From NCBI GenBank assembly GCA_964484065.1, contig CAZAEW010000062.1, positions 1 to 21,748 on the forward strand: DNA of 21,748 bases. The letters are read 5' to 3'. Within the stretch, counting starts at the first letter, position 1. Every line of letters begins with the position of its first letter. Under the pieces are notes generated by a model. That model saw only the letters and a program-made list of their open reading frames with translations. It was not told the DNA's origin and made no database searches. The position numbers and the translations under genes are program-made. Source of the stretch: JAEVLT01 sp964484065 (GTDB lineage: Bacteria > Bacillota > Bacilli > Bacillales > Cytobacillaceae). Below are positions 15,547-21,748 of this stretch, one piece after another.

Positions 15547-16311
15547 GTGACAATTATTGATGGTCTAATGGTTTTCTTTACATATAGTCCCTTTACGCCA
15601 TTTTCGAATGAAATAGTGCAATATTTCGAAATTGGAGTAGGACTAACATTTATCTCTTCACTCTTTGTTTGGCTAAATGGAAATCGTTCTAGGAATGATG
15701 AAAATAGAACAGAATTCAAAAAACAGAATGATAATCGTGTCTTCATCAACCAAGCGTGGGAGAACCGTATGAATTTTGCAAACAAGTATGTTGTTATCTC
15801 TATTATCGGATTGGTACTCGCATATATTTTGAATTTAAATCTTATAAGTTATGGGAATATAGTTATATTTATTTTTGAAATCTATTGGGGCTTTATCGCT
15901 ATTATGAGGGATGATGAAGAAGAGGATGAAAGCTGGATTGAGAAAAGAAGCCGTACAGTCAAGAGACTTTTATGGCTTGTTGATTACCGTAAGCACCCTT
16001 TTCATGTTCCCTATCTCCTTTTTATTGCCATTGTCATCTCCTTCTTTATTGCGAATCAGTCTGGATTAGAGCTTGATCATTTAGAGATAAGTGATGAACA
16101 GGATGGATGGAATCTTCAATTGGGTATGATTACCCTGGCAGGAGTCGTTTTTGCTAGTGCATTTATCTATGTCATTCAAAATAGTGATTTTTTCGGAATT
16201 CGGAAGAAAAGGCAAAGCGAATGGAAAATAATTGGTCTTCATTTTGCTGACTTAATGGTTAGTGCGTTAACCATGTTTGTGTGGATTATTACCTTTATGA
16301 GTGCAAGATAA
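15547..16311 (+). CDS. Polytopic membrane protein of unknown function
   Basis: A 254-residue protein starting at GTG 15547 with only a weak ribosome site (AGGGAT). Five or so membrane helices: about 22-42, 78-98, 100-118, 157-174, 195-215 and 225-250. Between them lies an acidic-basic cytosolic loop (MRDDEEEDESWIEKRSR). I do not recognise the family. It lies 108 bp after the effector operon and before the stem-loop at 16400, so it may be transcribed with the cassette. Membrane-embedded immunity proteins are known in T7SS loci (TsaI of S. aureus), so this is a candidate of that type, by context only. Confidence 0.6.
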   Translation: MTIIDGLMVFFTYSPFTPFSNEIVQYFEIGVGLTFISSLFVWLNGNRSRNDENRTEFKKQNDNRVFINQAWENRMNFANKYVVISIIGLVLAYILNLNLISYGNIVIFIFEIYWGFIAIMRDDEEEDESWIEKRSRTVKRLLWLVDYRKHPFHVPYLLFIAIVISFFIANQSGLELDHLEISDEQDGWNLQLGMITLAGVVFASAFIYVIQNSDFFGIRKKRQSEWKIIGLHFADLMVSALTMFVWIITFMSAR

Positions 16312-16639
16312 GAGATAATCGGAAAAATATGTTTTAATTTTTGTCGAAATACGTTTGATTCTTTTATTTGGCAGAAATGAAGCAAGAAAAGAACACTAAG
16401 CGAACAGTGCAAGTCACTGTTCGCCATTGTCGGTTAAAGGCAATAACCAATGGTAAAAAAAGATAGAATAAGCGTCCACACTGCTTCAGTGAGTCAATAT
16501 AAAAAAACAATGAATTTACGGTTATTTATACTACGAAGATGAATATTGGTGTAAGAAGCTGAAAAGGGAAGTGGAAATCCTTCTGCGAATCTTTGATAAT
16601 GAACGAAAAATACGAGATAAATAATTTGGAGATGTAAAG
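16312..16639. other. Intergenic stretch with stem-loop and an open fragment
   Basis: Contains the stem-loop at 16400-16424 and, at 16514-16624, a 36-codon open fragment without start or ribosome site (IYGYLYYEDEYWCKKL ... RIFDNERKIRDK). The fragment is highly charged and looks like the 3' end of a lost gene. GGAG near 16627 serves the next gene. Nothing else seen. Confidence 0.4.
16400..16424. repeat. GAACAGTG-family stem-loop, copy 2
   Basis: GCGAACAGTG (16400-16409) pairs perfectly with CACTGTTCGC (16415-16424) around CAAGT. The flank AACACTAA before it is shared with the copy at 21202-21222. No T tract follows. Confidence 0.7.
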
Positions 16640-17446
16640 ATGTTTAAAAAATTGACGGTGGAGGATTTTGCCGTTTTAAGAGGTCCTCTTGAATCGGGAA
16701 GGCAAAGCCCAGAGAATTTTGGCGGGATATTTATAATTGCTATTTTTTTGCAAGCATTGCTCGTTTACTTAGAGTATTACATAAAGCAATACTCAATATA
16801 TCCAAACATAGAAAGGATTTTCGAAATTCATTTTTGGGTAACTGTTGCTTTGGTAGTTCTGTCCGTTCTCTATAGCATTCCATTCATCTATATGAGAAGC
16901 CAGAAAATGCAATATTTGTTAAGTATATTAATCTCCCAAAACACATTTTGTGTTCCGGTATTTTTATTAGCTATAATTTTCCTAGGCACTAAGGAATCCG
17001 GTATTAAAGTAAATGAAAATTCCCTGCAAACATTTACCCAGGTAACATTACTTTTTGGTTTATTGATAATCATGGTAACATGGGTACGATTTTATATTTT
17101 ATTGCAAAAAGGACAATACCGAAAAGGGAGTAAAAAAGATGAACTCAGAAGTAAATTTGAAACTACTTCCTATTTGCCATTGGTTATTATAGGGGGAATC
17201 GGGATAGTGTTTGTGATTCAATATCTACTAAGGAATGCCTCATATAGTATGGAAACGGATATAATGCAGACATTTATTATGATCGTTTTACCTATATTAA
17301 TATTTTTTGTTATGCTCTTTGTACTTCCCGAGCAGTTAGTCATCCTCTATTGTAAGTTTCGTTTTAAAAGCTTTAATTTTAATCAAGATGGCGAGTTATT
17401 CTCAGAAGTAGAAGATATGGGAAGAAAGTTGAAAGATGGGATTTGA
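16640..17446 (+). CDS. Six-helix membrane protein, paralog 1
   Basis: A 268-residue protein, ATG 16640 after GGAG. It has a short cytosolic N-terminus MFKKLTVEDFAVLRGPLESGRQS, given here as FAVLRGP.ESGRQS, about six membrane helices, and a conserved cytosolic end LPEQLVILYCKFRFKSFNFNQ...LFSE. The protein at 19711 has the same layout and both end motifs. I do not recognise the family. Presence in two copies beside lipoprotein and DUF4064-type genes suggests a set that works together; protection of the membrane against a lipase or pore-former is one idea, with no direct evidence. Confidence 0.65.
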   Translation: MFKKLTVEDFAVLRGPLESGRQSPENFGGIFIIAIFLQALLVYLEYYIKQYSIYPNIERIFEIHFWVTVALVVLSVLYSIPFIYMRSQKMQYLLSILISQNTFCVPVFLLAIIFLGTKESGIKVNENSLQTFTQVTLLFGLLIIMVTWVRFYILLQKGQYRKGSKKDELRSKFETTSYLPLVIIGGIGIVFVIQYLLRNASYSMETDIMQTFIMIVLPILIFFVMLFVLPEQLVILYCKFRFKSFNFNQDGELFSEVEDMGRKLKDGI

Positions 17447-17508
17447 GAACCGTCCACTTATTTTTGATAATGTACTAGTTTATGAGATAACTCAATTAAA
17501 AGCAAATT

Positions 17509-17805
17509 GACATTATTACAAAGAAATCCGGAGAGAAAGTGCTATTAACTCTGGCCGTCAATCGACTAAATGATCCGATAACCAATCTCACTTTTGATCT
17601 AACCCTTGGTAATGAAGTCGACGGATATGTATGGAATAAAATGAAAACCACGTTGCCGGAGTCAAATATCGGTGTACTTCAACCAAACGGAGTTGTTCCA
17701 ATTTTAATTCCATTAACAAATGAGCAGTATACAACCGTCAAGCATCTAAATAAGGCTAAACAATTATTGAAAATTGAAAACCTAAAATTTGAAACGGTTA
17801 AGTAA
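17509..17805 (+). pseudogene. C-terminal fragment of an 18500-family lipoprotein
   Basis: An open frame of 98 codons, DIITKKSGEKVLL ... IGVLQPNG.VPILIPLTNEQY ... ENLKFETVK, corresponds to the C-terminal half of the lipoprotein at 18500 (IGVLQPNSAVPILVLLTNEQY). There is no signal peptide, no lipobox and no ribosome site before TTG/GTG codons, so it is a 5'-truncated copy. It keeps an intact reading frame, which suggests recent loss. Its DNA is also very close to the decayed gene at 2107 where they overlap (GACATT.TTACAAAGAAATCCGG). Confidence 0.75.
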
Positions 17806-17827
17806 ATAAATTCAGGTGGAGAGAAAC

Positions 17828-18051
17828 ATGGAAAAACACGCGGTACGGTCAAGCATTCTAACATTCATAGAGTCAATCCTTTTTTAAGCAATGCTGCCAT
17901 ATTTTTTACTGCAGGAATTATATCACCTCTTACAATTACGATTAACAATTACCAAGTAAGAGCTTATTTGTGGGAATTTTCAAAGTATCCGGGACCATTA
18001 ACGTTATGGGTATCGTTTATTTTTAGTATTTGTTATATTGGCGTTAAGTAG
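17828..18051 (+). pseudogene. Broken DUF4064-type gene, family of 19103
   Basis: ATG 17828 opens M.KHA..SSILT, as in the gene at 19103, but stops after 19 codons. After a frameshift the match resumes (IISPLTITIN ... AYLWEFSKYPGPLTLWVSF) until a stop at 18049. The 3' third, with the last two helices, is gone. It directly follows the truncated lipoprotein, in the same order as 18500 and 19103, so both are remains of one duplicated pair. Confidence 0.75.
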
Positions 18052-18499
18052 AATGTGCAGCAAAAATGAAATATCCGCATATCTGATTGAAAAAATCATG
18101 ATATACGGTTATTTGTCGTGCGTACCGTGAAGGTGCGCTTATTTTATATTTCGGGCTTACCATTAATGCAACAATCGAGATTCATAGCGAACGTAAACTT
18201 CTCTTTTCAAAATAAATAGTGTAGGTAAAAAGACATAATTCTACTTTTTTCGCTATTTCGCAATGTAGAAAATGGTAGAATTTCCTCATATTCCCTCGAT
18301 TAATTTCCGCATATAATATTAAATATAGTAATTAATGGGTTTTAATGTACTCCCATTCCTATTAAATTCATATGAAAAAAGTAATAGAAATAGTTCAAAG
18401 ACCCCTAGCACATCCATATTGTTGCTTAGATGGGGCAATAAGGATCCAACGTTTACAATAAGTTCCTATTAAATTGTGAAAATTATGGAGTGAATACAA
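18052..18499 (+). promoter_or_regulatory. Intergenic and promoter region of the intact lipoprotein pair
   Basis: CCGCATATC.TGATT (18075-18088) pairs with AATCATGATATACGG (18094-18108) as a stem-loop, and GCGTACC/GGTGCGC with a TTATTTT tail (about 18123-18145) forms a second, terminator-like one. The part 18265-18325 (GTAGAAAATGG, TTCCTCATATTCCC, TATAAT near 18313) is similar to the region before the decayed gene at 2107, so it is probably the promoter of this family. No gene seen. Confidence 0.45.
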
Positions 18500-19081
18500 A
18501 TGAAAAGATTATCTGCACTTTTGGCTATTTCCTTATTATTCTTTTTGGCATCCTGCTCGGAAGCATCATCAGGAAATAAGACTGAGAAGAGTAAGAACAA
18601 TGATGCAAAGACAGCCATAAATAATGAAACAAAAGCAAAAGCAGATTTAAATTTACAAGTTGCTAAATCAGATGAAAGTAAGGGTGTAACAATTGAAAAT
18701 AATCAACTCTATCAATTAGTAAATAATCAAATAAAAAAAGATCCTAAAGCTGGTGAGGATAATGTCTTTGGTATGTATGCGGTGGATGTTCTAACAAAAG
18801 ATTCGGGACAGAAGGCGTTTCTTTTTATGGCCATTAATCGAATACACAAACCGATAAAAAATATTTCCTTCGATTTTACGCTAGGTAATAAGGCTGGTGA
18901 ATATGTTTGGAATAAATCAAAGCTAAATTTATCTGAAACAAGAATAGGTGTACTTCAACCGAATAGTGCAGTACCGATTTTAGTTTTACTTACAAATGAG
19001 CAATATAAGTTAGTAAAAGGCATGAAAAAAGAAGATTCAGTGATGGAAATTGGAAAATTGAAATATGAAATAGCCAAATAA
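18500..19081 (+). CDS. Lipoprotein of unknown function, intact family member
   Basis: A 193-residue protein, ATG 18500 after GGAGTGA. Signal peptide with lipobox LASC (Cys19), then a Ser/Asn/Lys-rich linker to about residue 50, then a beta-rich domain with VTIENNQLYQLVNNQIKKDP and a C-terminal IGVLQPNSAVPILVLLTNEQY. The LQPN..VPIL pattern gives the look of an immunoglobulin-like or SLAP-like fold, but I cannot name the family. Broken copies are at 2107 and 17509. It is 21 bp before the DUF4064-like gene, in one operon. It would sit on the outer face of the membrane; immunity or cell-envelope role is possible. Confidence 0.75.
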   Translation: MKRLSALLAISLLFFLASCSEASSGNKTEKSKNNDAKTAINNETKAKADLNLQVAKSDESKGVTIENNQLYQLVNNQIKKDPKAGEDNVFGMYAVDVLTKDSGQKAFLFMAINRIHKPIKNISFDFTLGNKAGEYVWNKSKLNLSETRIGVLQPNSAVPILVLLTNEQYKLVKGMKKEDSVMEIGKLKYEIAK

Positions 19082-19102
19082 ATATAAGCAGGAGAATGAA
19101 AT

Positions 19103-19501
19103 ATGAATAAACATGCGTCTTTATCAAGTATTTTAACACTAATTGGTTCAATTATATTATTACTGTGGGCAGCCTTTTATACCACAGTAGGGATGATTTC
19201 ACCACTTCATATTACGATTAATGATCAAGAAACTAACGCTTATTTATGGGAATTTGCGAAGTACCCCGGCCCATTATCATTTTGGGTAGCTATCATTCTA
19301 GTATTATTGATTATGGGGATAGTTGGAATTGTATTTAGCCAGAAGGTCAAGAAGAAGGCAACAACTGCACAAGGAGTCACTTTAATCATTATTGGCATAC
19401 TTACTCTCTTTTTAATAGCAGGAATCTTGTATTTAATTAGCGGGATACAAACTTTACTGGCACGCGAGAATGATCAAGGAATTCCTAATACAAATATGTA
19501 A
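19103..19501 (+). CDS. DUF4064-type membrane protein
   Basis: A 132-residue protein, ATG 19103 after AGGAG (19090-19094). Helices at about residues 7-29, 57-78 and 88-112, with an external loop (SPLHITINDQETNAYLWEF, shortened: ITIND..TNAYLWEF) between the first two. The ending GILTLFLIAG..YLISGIQTL is typical of DUF4064. A broken copy lies at 17828. Paired with the lipoprotein at 18500, so the external loop might contact it. Function unknown. Confidence 0.7.
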   Translation: MNKHASLSSILTLIGSIILLLWAAFYTTVGMISPLHITINDQETNAYLWEFAKYPGPLSFWVAIILVLLIMGIVGIVFSQKVKKKATTAQGVTLIIIGILTLFLIAGILYLISGIQTLLARENDQGIPNTNM

Positions 19502-19507
19502 AATTGG

Positions 19508-19553
19508 CAAACAAACTTTTGAGGAAGAATCTTCTGTTTCAAAAGTTTGTTTG
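19508..19553. terminator. Long stem-loop after the DUF4064-type gene
   Basis: CAAACAAACTTTTGA (19508-19522) pairs perfectly with TCAAAAGTTTGTTTG (19539-19553), starting seven bases after the stop codon; the loop contains a further small palindrome (GAAGAATCTTC). There is no T tract, so it may stabilise or process the mRNA rather than terminate it. The stretch 19554-19678 behind it has an open fragment ending GVLGIEEGRLYNMKKR without a clear start. Confidence 0.55.
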
Positions 19554-19710
19554 GCTATTAGTGGTAAAAATAAAATAGCAATAAAAAGATTTGATAAAGA
19601 AACTGATAGGTACAGACATTATACTGGTGTTCTCGGAATAGAAGAGGGACGTCTATATAACATGAAAAAGAGATAACTCTTTTTCATCAAGAATTAAGTG
19701 AGGATTAAAA

Positions 19711-20559
19711 ATGTTTAATAAATTATCGGTGAAGGATTTTGCAGTTTTAAGAGGACCGTTTGAATCCGGCAGACAGAGTCTGGGTAATATGGCAGTTGTA
19801 TTAATTTTTTCAATATTTATTCAGGGATTGTTACTCTCATTAGAATATCACCATGCTAGTGGAAGTGTGTATCCATTTAAAAATAACATAGTACAAGTTC
19901 ACTTTTTCGTGACATTAATTATCTTTGTATTATCAGCGATATATGCTATTCCCGCCGTATATAAAAGAAGCCAAAAAATGCAGTACTTATTGACGGTTAT
20001 TATTACTCAAAATATTGGCGTAATGATGTATATAGTGGGATTATTTGTGCTGGGGAAAGAAAGGGATATTACTAAAGAGTCACTTTTAACCTTAACAAAT
20101 GTAACGCTTATGTTTGGCTTGTTAATCTTTATTATCACTTTTATTCATTATTATGTTTTGACCAATAAAGGGGAATATCGAAAAGGAACTCGTATGGATA
20201 AAATAAGAGGTTTTTATGAGCAAAAAACGTATATGGAGTTCCCTGAGGATAAATCAGTTGAGAATGAATCAAATGTCAGTTATATAATAAAATCTTATAT
20301 GCCTATCATAATTGTTTCATTTGCTGCTTTGGTATATATTAGTCAATTTATATTAAGAAAAGTTGATTATATTGAACTAGATGATTTCCTTATGTATGTT
20401 TTAGGATTTTTAATCTTCTATGCCATTCTATTCGTTCTTCCGGAACAGCTTGTGATTCTATATTGTAAGTTTCGTTTTAAAAGCTTTAATTTTAATCAAA
20501 GGGGTTACTTGTTCTCAGAAGATGAGGATTTAGAAAAGAATTTAATAAAAGAGAAATAG
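19711..20559 (+). CDS. Six-helix membrane protein, paralog 2
   Basis: A 282-residue protein, ATG 19711 after GTGAGG. Same design as the protein at 16640: MF.KL.V.DFAVLRGP.ESGRQS at the start, about six membrane helices, and LPEQLVILYCKFRFKSFNFNQ...LFSE at the end. It has an extra 15-20 residue charged insert near residue 170-190 (EQKTYMEFPEDKSVENES). A 39-base stretch coding for the YCKFRFKSFNFNQ motif is identical between the two genes (17348-17386 and 20461-20499). Function unknown; it follows the lipoprotein and DUF4064-type pair. Confidence 0.65.
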   Translation: MFNKLSVKDFAVLRGPFESGRQSLGNMAVVLIFSIFIQGLLLSLEYHHASGSVYPFKNNIVQVHFFVTLIIFVLSAIYAIPAVYKRSQKMQYLLTVIITQNIGVMMYIVGLFVLGKERDITKESLLTLTNVTLMFGLLIFIITFIHYYVLTNKGEYRKGTRMDKIRGFYEQKTYMEFPEDKSVENESNVSYIIKSYMPIIIVSFAALVYISQFILRKVDYIELDDFLMYVLGFLIFYAILFVLPEQLVILYCKFRFKSFNFNQRGYLFSEDEDLEKNLIKEK

Positions 20560-20614
20560 AAACACGTACAAATATCGTATATTAGCTTTTACATCTATAT
20601 GGATACAACATCGA

Positions 20615-20677
20615 AAATTAGGTGTCAGGCGCCACTGATGGACAAATGTGTTTATTTGGTGCCTGACACTATTTTTA
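20615..20677. repeat. GGTGCCAGGC palindromic element, copy 2
   Basis: GGTGTCAGGCGCCA (20621-20634) pairs with TGGTGCCTGACACT (20657-20670) with two G-T style differences, and the stem extends into AAAATTA/ATTTTT. The loop keeps ATGGACAAATGT (20638-20649), identical to copy 1 at 4567-4620. With a T-rich right flank it could also terminate transcription after the gene at 19711. Confidence 0.7.
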
Positions 20678-20715
20678 GGAGACCTATCCAATATCATTTT
20701 AGAGGTGAAAATGTA

Positions 20716-21160
20716 ATGGAACCAGAAGCAACAGGAGGTTTGAGTTTTTTATATTCGGTTTGGCTTGGATTGTGCCAGTCGCTGCCATTACGTTCTACCG
20801 TTGGCACTTCCGCCGTCAGGAAGATGTTATACAAACAAAAGCTTATGTAGTCAAAAATATATACAAATCCTCAACCAGTGTTTCTTATCCAGTGATTGAA
20901 TTCACAACCGAGGATGGGGTAAGACACCAATATACTTCAAGGGTAGGTACTTCTCCTCTAGGGTAAATGCAGGTACATATACGACTGTCTTTTATCGGCG
21001 GGGTATACCAAGCGAATATATTATAAATGGTGGATTCACTATTTATTTATTAGGCATCGTATTTTCGTTTATTGGATTCATTATATGCCTGGTGGGTAGG
21101 TTTATTTTTATTGGGAAAGGGGATTTAGTAGAAAAAGTATTAAATATAATATTTGGATGA
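20716..21160 (+). pseudogene. Frameshifted DUF3592-type membrane protein gene
   Basis: Three reading-frame pieces join into one protein of about 148 residues: M.PEATGG up to the T tract at 20743-20748, then IFGLAWIVPVAAITFYRW ... YPVIEFTTEDGVRHQYTSRVG to a stop at 20964, then NAGTYTTVFYRRGIPSEYII ... GDLVEKVLNIIFG ending at 21160. A membrane helix, a central domain with YPVI.F...DG, a Y.RG.P line and a second membrane helix are the DUF3592 layout. One missing T in the tract and a second slip near 20960 break it. Either a pseudogene or two sequencing errors. Confidence 0.6.
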
Positions 21161-21201
21161 AAACAACTATTTGATTGTATATTCTGCTTAAACACTAAAG
21201 T

Positions 21202-21222
21202 GAACAGTGACAATCACTGTTC
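21202..21222. repeat. GAACAGTG-family stem-loop, copy 3
   Basis: GAACAGTG (21202-21209) pairs perfectly with CACTGTTC (21215-21222) around ACAAT. Preceded by AACACTAA as in copy 2. It lies between the broken DUF3592-type gene and the next small gene. Confidence 0.7.
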
Positions 21223-21243
21223 GTTATACAGAGGAGTTTGAAA

Positions 21244-21510
21244 GTGAGAAAAAAAGGATTATATCTTGTCACGGGTACAATAACTCTTATACTTGCAATA
21301 TTTTTAGGATCGGGGTTTGTTGGGCTTATTTTATTTAGCTCGTTACTTTGTGGATCTTTTTCAGTAATTGATGGCAACAATAGCTCCGTTCCTGCTTGCG
21401 AACCCGTATTTCCATGGCTATTTGGACCACAATTAAATTATGTCTTAATATTTGTATTTTCAACCGTGGTTTCAGTATTTATGTTCTTGACTTATTTTAA
21501 AAAGAAGTGA
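21244..21510 (+). CDS. Small membrane protein of unknown function
   Basis: An 88-residue protein. GAGGAG (21231-21236) selects GTG 21244; an in-frame TTG at 21238 is too close to that site. Two hydrophobic regions (about residues 6-36 and 66-82) flank an external loop with two cysteines (LLCGSF and VPACEPVF) that could form a disulfide. No family recognised. It is the last complete gene before the second essC-tail cassette. Confidence 0.55.
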   Translation: MRKKGLYLVTGTITLILAIFLGSGFVGLILFSSLLCGSFSVIDGNNSSVPACEPVFPWLFGPQLNYVLIFVFSTVVSVFMFLTYFKKK

Positions 21511-21585
21511 GTTTTAACTGGCAAGTTATTAAAAAAGGAAATGCAATATTATTATCTTTAAATCCTCCCCCATGTAAAAGCATGG

Positions 21586-21617
21586 AATAGCGAACAATAC
21601 TTACACTGTTAGCTATT
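21586..21617. terminator. Stem-loop related to the GAACAGTG family, copy 4
   Basis: AATAGC.AACA (21586-21596) pairs with TGTT.GCTATT (21607-21617) with internal mismatches; the core recalls GAACAGTG/CACTGTT. A short T run follows. It marks the border before the essC-tail vestige. Confidence 0.45.
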
Positions 21618-21648
21618 TTCATTAAATAATGGATTTTGACATGCCGGA

Positions 21649-21690
21649 TCAATAAAAATGCCATTAATAAAGAGTGAGGTATACGTATGA
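21649..21690 (+). pseudogene. Vestige of the essC 3' end
   Basis: The triplets at 21649-21690 read SIKMPLIKSEVYV and stop; intact EssC ends KIKMPLIMSEVYV and stop. The DNA match covers the ATGA overlap with the next lipoprotein start, exactly as at 12262. Upstream of 21649 the similarity ends, so only the last 13 codons of an essC remain. They have no start of their own and were carried along with the following gene. Confidence 0.85.
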
Positions 21691-21748
21691 AAAGAGTATT
21701 GTTATTGATTTTTTCTATTATTTTTATGGGGGCGCTGGTTCATTTGCT
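21687..21748 (+). CDS. Second copy of the cassette lipoprotein, start only
   Basis: ATG 21687 begins MKRVLLLIFSIIFMGALV, matching MRKVLLLIISIIFMGTLV of the lipoprotein at 12262 almost base for base. The reading then gives HLL where the first copy has the lipobox GCSS, so in this frame the lipid-anchor Cys is missing by the window end; a small indel here would make it a pseudogene. The gene runs off the window, so its state and the following genes cannot be judged. Confidence 0.7.
   Translation, partial: MKRVLLLIFSIIFMGALVHL

Overview
The window looks like a chromosomal accessory locus of a low-GC Gram-positive bacterium, most likely a Bacillaceae member (Bacillus in the broad sense). The signs are Shine-Dalgarno sites of the AAGGAGG type, frequent GTG/TTG starts, many lipobox proteins, and a type VIIb (Ess/Yuk) secretion operon. 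All convincing genes are on the + strand. The species cannot be told from the sequence alone.

Layout. (1) 1-130: tandem stem-loop repeats. (2) 311-1612: an immunity-type island with two related small proteins (451-690, 1364-1612), a third unrelated protein (810-1259), and short open fragments in front of two of them that may be toxin 3' ends. (3) 2107-3174: a decayed lipoprotein gene and a second small lipoprotein. (4) 3414-4435: a CxxC-20-CxxC protein and three small membrane proteins, closed by a strong terminator. (5) 5148-12265: the T7SSb core in the order esxA, essA, esaB, essB, essC. No esaA/yueB gene is in the window. (6) 12262-15439: a tightly packed effector cassette joined to essC by a 4-bp overlap: lipoprotein, lipase with a GHSLGG motif at the N-terminus and a helical C-terminal region, small helical protein, DUF4176 protein, DUF4064-type membrane protein. 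(7) 15547-20559: membrane proteins and two rounds of a lipoprotein / DUF4064-like / six-helix membrane protein set, one round largely decayed. (8) 20615-21510: a repeat element, a frameshifted DUF3592-type gene and a small membrane protein. (9) 21649-21748: a vestige of the last essC codons followed by the start of a second copy of the cassette lipoprotein, cut by the window edge.

How it fits together. EsxA, EssA, EsaB, EssB and EssC form the secretion machine. The cassette after essC resembles the reverse-arranged T7SS lipase effectors (TslA type of Staphylococcus aureus), with small helical targeting partners and a lipoprotein that probably protects the producer. essC is a mosaic: base composition drops from about 51% GC (10501-10680, hand count) to about 35% (10861-11100) near codon 980, and the AT-rich state continues into the cassette. 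Together with the essC-tail vestige near the right end, this suggests that new essC 3' end plus effector cassettes enter by recombination and push older cassettes downstream, where they decay to orphan immunity and membrane genes. The strongest leads are this cassette-exchange scar, the lipase module, and the family of small stem-loops that punctuates module borders.
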